A stretch of DNA of 64,000 nucleotides, taken from NCBI RefSeq assembly GCF_036588685.1, contig NC_086381.1, positions 66,409,436-66,473,435 on the forward strand. The letters are read 5' to 3'. A program made the position numbers and the translations under genes. A model generated the notes under the pieces. It did not search any database. It was not told the DNA's origin and worked only from the letters and a program-made list of their open reading frames with translations. Each line of letters begins with the position of its first letter. Position 1 is the stretch's first letter. The stretch is from Mytilus trossulus. Taxonomy: Eukaryota > Mollusca > Bivalvia > Mytilida > Mytilidae. This document shows positions 60,954-64,000 of this stretch, piece after piece.

Positions 60954-61967
60954 TTTAATGCTACGAAGGAGCTAGATAAATAAGTTTCAAACAAAGTATA
61001 ATTCATAAAATCCATGTCCGAAACTTCAGAGTTTAAAGAAATGAATCCGTATTATCAATAATACCGCTACACGAAATTTTATTTCCGAGACATACAGTTA
61101 AAAGGCGTTCCTATTGAGGCAAGACCATGTGATGTTGTTTCCAAAAAGATGGATTACCAACAGGCACAAATGGTGCTCCAGTACAGTTCATCAATGTCAG
61201 TGGAAAATATCAATCTGAAGTTAGATATCAATTTAGATAATACGGGATTCTGTAAATGGGGTTGTTGCATGTTACCCGATGGAAAATTTGCATTTACGGA
61301 GACATTAAACAATCTTGTCAGAGTATTAAACACTGACGGATCAAAAGATTTTGAAGTGAAAACAAAATATAGGGCATTTGATATAGCTTACATAAATGTA
61401 GACAACACACTAGCTGTAACATCAGGTACTATTGGAAGGTGTATTACCATTATTGACCTACAGAAAAAACAAATTAAGAAAGAAATATTTGGTGATTCAA
61501 ATTATCACGGTTTAGCAGTAATGGACCACTTGCTCATCTGCTCAGTAGATAAAGAAGGAATACAGAGGTTTAATCCAAACGACAACTTAAACAGCATTAT
61601 AGTTCAAGAGGAATTTCCTAAAATGTGTTACATTGCTACATTTGATGATAAAATATACCACACAAATAACAAAACCAACTCTGTTACATGTTATGATTTA
61701 CATGGCAACGTACAATGGACATTTGAGAAGGACAGTGTTCTTAAAAGACCGTTTGGGATCTCTGTAGACAATGATGGTAAAGTATACGTGTTAGGGAGGT
61801 TATCTACCAATGTTGTAGTCATATCTGCTGATGGACAATACCACAAAGAAATACTTACATCCAGTGATGGTCTCTTTGAACCCTTGTCTCTGTATTACAA
61901 TAGAAGTACAAATCAGTTACTAGTTTCCAATAATAACCAGAGAGCAATGCTTTTTTCTTTAATTTGA
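60954..61967 (+). pseudogene. TRIM/NHL-type beta-propeller ORF, broken upstream
   Basis: Open from 61062 to the TGA at 61965-61967; the first ATG is at 61149 (272 codons). The tail has repeated strands such as CKWGCCMLPDGKFAFTETLN, YHGLAVMDHLLICSVDKEGI, NVQWTFEKDSVLKRPFGISV-DNDGKVYVLG and PLSLYYNRSTNQLLVSNNNQ. These match the six-bladed NHL-like propeller that ends many bivalve TRIM-family proteins (ubiquitin ligases or innate-immune regulators). In the same frame upstream, FNATKELDK, IKSMSETSEFKEM and YYQ resemble the preceding coiled-coil/linker but are interrupted by TAA at 60981, 60999 and 61059. No RING or B-box is present. Either an intronless TRIM copy decayed at its 5' part or a short propeller-only protein from 61149 survives. 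Confidence 0.65.
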
Positions 61968-62139
61968 ATAAACACTAGTATTTATTACACTGACTTTATT
62001 TAGTTTTTGTCAAACCTGCGACTTCTGTCGAAGAAAAAGAACAAATCGATAGTGAAAGTGCAGTGGCGACGACGCTTGGCTGAACGACGGCGTTTACCAA
62101 TAGCTACTACTTGAAAGCCTGATATTTCGGAAGGTCGAA

Positions 62140-62660
62140 GGCCTACTTTGGATATATATATGCCATATGTGATAAAGTTTCCGTCTAACTGATAGTGTTC
62201 ATTGGTCTTGACCTCATTTTCATGGGTTAGGGACAACTTCTTAATTCCTAATTATGAGTAATACGATAACTTTATTTTGTATGTGCGTAACTTGCAATTT
62301 TTCGTTATCAATTCCATATCTCAGATACTATAAGTAATAGGTCAACTATATTTGGTGTATGGGTTGATTGTAAGGTGTATATGTTTAACTGGCAGATGTC
62401 TAGTGGTTAACGTTCAATTTTGGTGTTGCAGACTGTTTATCTGATACTGTATACAATTGGCCAACTATATTTGGTGAATATAGTTTATGATGTGCATGTC
62501 AGTCTGAAAGGTTTTATTTGACCTCATTTTAACGATTAAGTGCTCAATGTTTTTTTCTTAAATTTTAAGTATTAAGTCGTCTGTGTTTTATGTATAGAAT
62601 GATTTAAAGGTGTATAATAATCCTCGGAGTTCAGTGTTTTTGATACTTTACCTTTTTTAT
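62140..62660 (+). repeat. Worn tandem repeat, about 119-base period
   Basis: GGTCAACTATATTTGGTGTA..GATTGTAAGGTGTATATG (62340) recurs near 62459 and faintly near 62579, with TTGACCTCATTTTCATGG at 62209 and TTTGACCTCATTTTAACG at 62518. This type is abundant in bivalves. The frame 62000-62236 on the minus strand is repeat. Confidence 0.6.
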
Positions 62661-64000
62661 CATAGACATTGCAACGTTTAAAATATCGTTTCATCATCCT
62701 GTTTATATTGTTTAACGATATTTTATGTTAACAAGGATCACTTCTTTAAAAATCGTCATTTTAACAATGACAACGATGTAAACAAAATATACGATTTCTT
62801 ATAATGTTAACTACGATGACACGAAATCGTTTTAACGTTGTTACATTGCAATGTAAACATTTAAAACGATATCGCTACTACATTGTAATCATTGCAATGT
62901 TATTGATGATTGTGAATATACATGAAGCAATGTCGACAGTATTGTTTTCACATTGGACACTGCACATGTATGAGTTATTTTCAAATAGTTATTTAATGGA
63001 ATAAGTATTTAAAACTAATCTGTTAAAGGGATAGGAAAAGCTTGAAAAGGTATACTGAAACTTCGTTATAGTCTTAAAGAGTCATTTCGGTTTAAACATC
63101 ATCTGAAAAAACAATCTTAAATATGATAAGTCTTTTTAAGAGTTTAACATGTTTAATGGTTTTCTTTTTGTAAATTGTTATTTGAATGGTGAGTTGTCTC
63201 ATTGACACTCACACCACATCTTCCTATATCTAATTAAGCTAAAAAAAATAAATAGAAATTTTCAAATGCTCACAGTTCTACGACTAGAAACTGTTTTACC
63301 GCTATAACAGATTTAGACCATTCTATCCTGAACTCATTTGGTTCCAAAAGAAGATCCTGAATTTATTGCAATTGTTTCTTTGTTTTTTTTCCAAATGAGG
63401 TCATTATAATGCACGATTTGTTTTAAATGTTCATCGTTTTTTAACTCATAGGAAATAAGAGAAACGGGTAGGCACATGTAACCTGCCACAAACGTAAGAT
63501 TGTGTTTACGATAGAAACAAATAGATACAATAAAAATACATCCAATTTGAGGTCCGTATTGCGGTCTGCTTTTAAGTCTTTTCGATTTCTTTCAAAAACA
63601 AATAAAATACAGAATTATGAAAAATATAGAATTCAAGTGTTCAAGTTCAATAAAACTACAGTCATTTTAATATGAATTACCTTAATTTACCTGTCACAGT
63701 GTTTCTGAAAAAATAATGCGCGCCAATGTAATCACATACTGCGCGCAAACGTAAAAGGTTATTCACAAAATGCGCCCAAATAAAATGCTTCCTATTACGG
63801 AAAAACGAATTATGTTGTACAAACGGGTAACATTATTTGCGAAAGAGTCAGTAGCAAACTACGACAAGTAAGAAAAAAAGAAAAAATCCCGTTTACTTCG
63901 TGAATATTTTGAAATTTGCGCTAAAACAGCTCTTACTTTTTCTTATTATGCCGTTTCATACTAGTATGAGGCAATTTATTTTTATTGATTATTTATCCAT
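62661..64000. other. Intergenic to window end
   Basis: 62668-62890 has interleaved inverted words (CATTGCAACGTTTAAAATAT with ACATTTAAAACGATATCG) suggesting a foldback relic. 63190-63235 is a repeat end (TTGTCTCATTGACACTCACA) whose complement appears at 28470-28500. No gene recognised. Confidence 0.4.

Overview
The window is AT-rich, intron-rich, repeat-dense animal DNA. It most likely comes from a marine mussel (Mytilus or a close relative). The evidence is split genes with GT-AG introns, a metazoan chitin synthase with long N-terminal membrane regions, small secreted Cys-rich and lectin-type immune genes, a TRIM/NHL-type propeller ORF, tRNA-derived SINEs and many short repeats of a type I know from bivalve genomes. 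The species call is recognition, not a database result. Only a small part of the window is coding, and most reported long frames are chance frames or mobile-element debris.

Layout. 0.2-5.1 kb (minus): the 5' four exons of a chitin synthase, ending in the catalytic region; the gene runs off the left edge. 5.1-19.8 kb: no intact gene, but a reverse-transcriptase remnant, a pogo-like TIR element, two head-to-head Mutator-like transposase remnants and nested short repeats. 19.8-22.5 kb (minus): a three-exon gene for a secreted Cys-containing protein of 151 residues. 23-25.9 kb: a SINE, a short repeat and a truncated TIR element.

25.9-47.3 kb is a rearranged block. A roughly 2.3-2.5 kb segment (25.93-28.25) is repeated inverted at 34.69-37.19. 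Between these arms lie two tandem copies of a 1.75 kb segment. A second inverted pair (32.55-34.70 with 44.65-47.25) carries one lectin exon. The block also contains a defensin-like Cys-rich peptide gene (37.6-38.3, possibly to 40.5) and a C-type-lectin-like gene (43.2-48.6, plus). Both arms of the first inverted pair keep the same signal-peptide-like exon, pointing outward.

48.7-64 kb: a decayed multicopy ORF family (50.1-52.2), a Penelope-like retroelement remnant (54.4-55.6), a decayed chitin synthase copy on the plus strand (55.9-57.1), a foldback element (59.6-60.8), an NHL-type propeller ORF with an upstream coding region broken by stops (60.95-61.97), and more repeats.

Chitin synthase at the left edge and its decayed relative on the right face away from each other. 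The biological theme is secreted or surface products (chitin, lectin, small Cys-rich peptides) in a region remodelled by inverted and tandem duplication. I found no coherent new operon-like system; the most interesting signals are the nested duplications with exon copying and the small secreted genes inside them.
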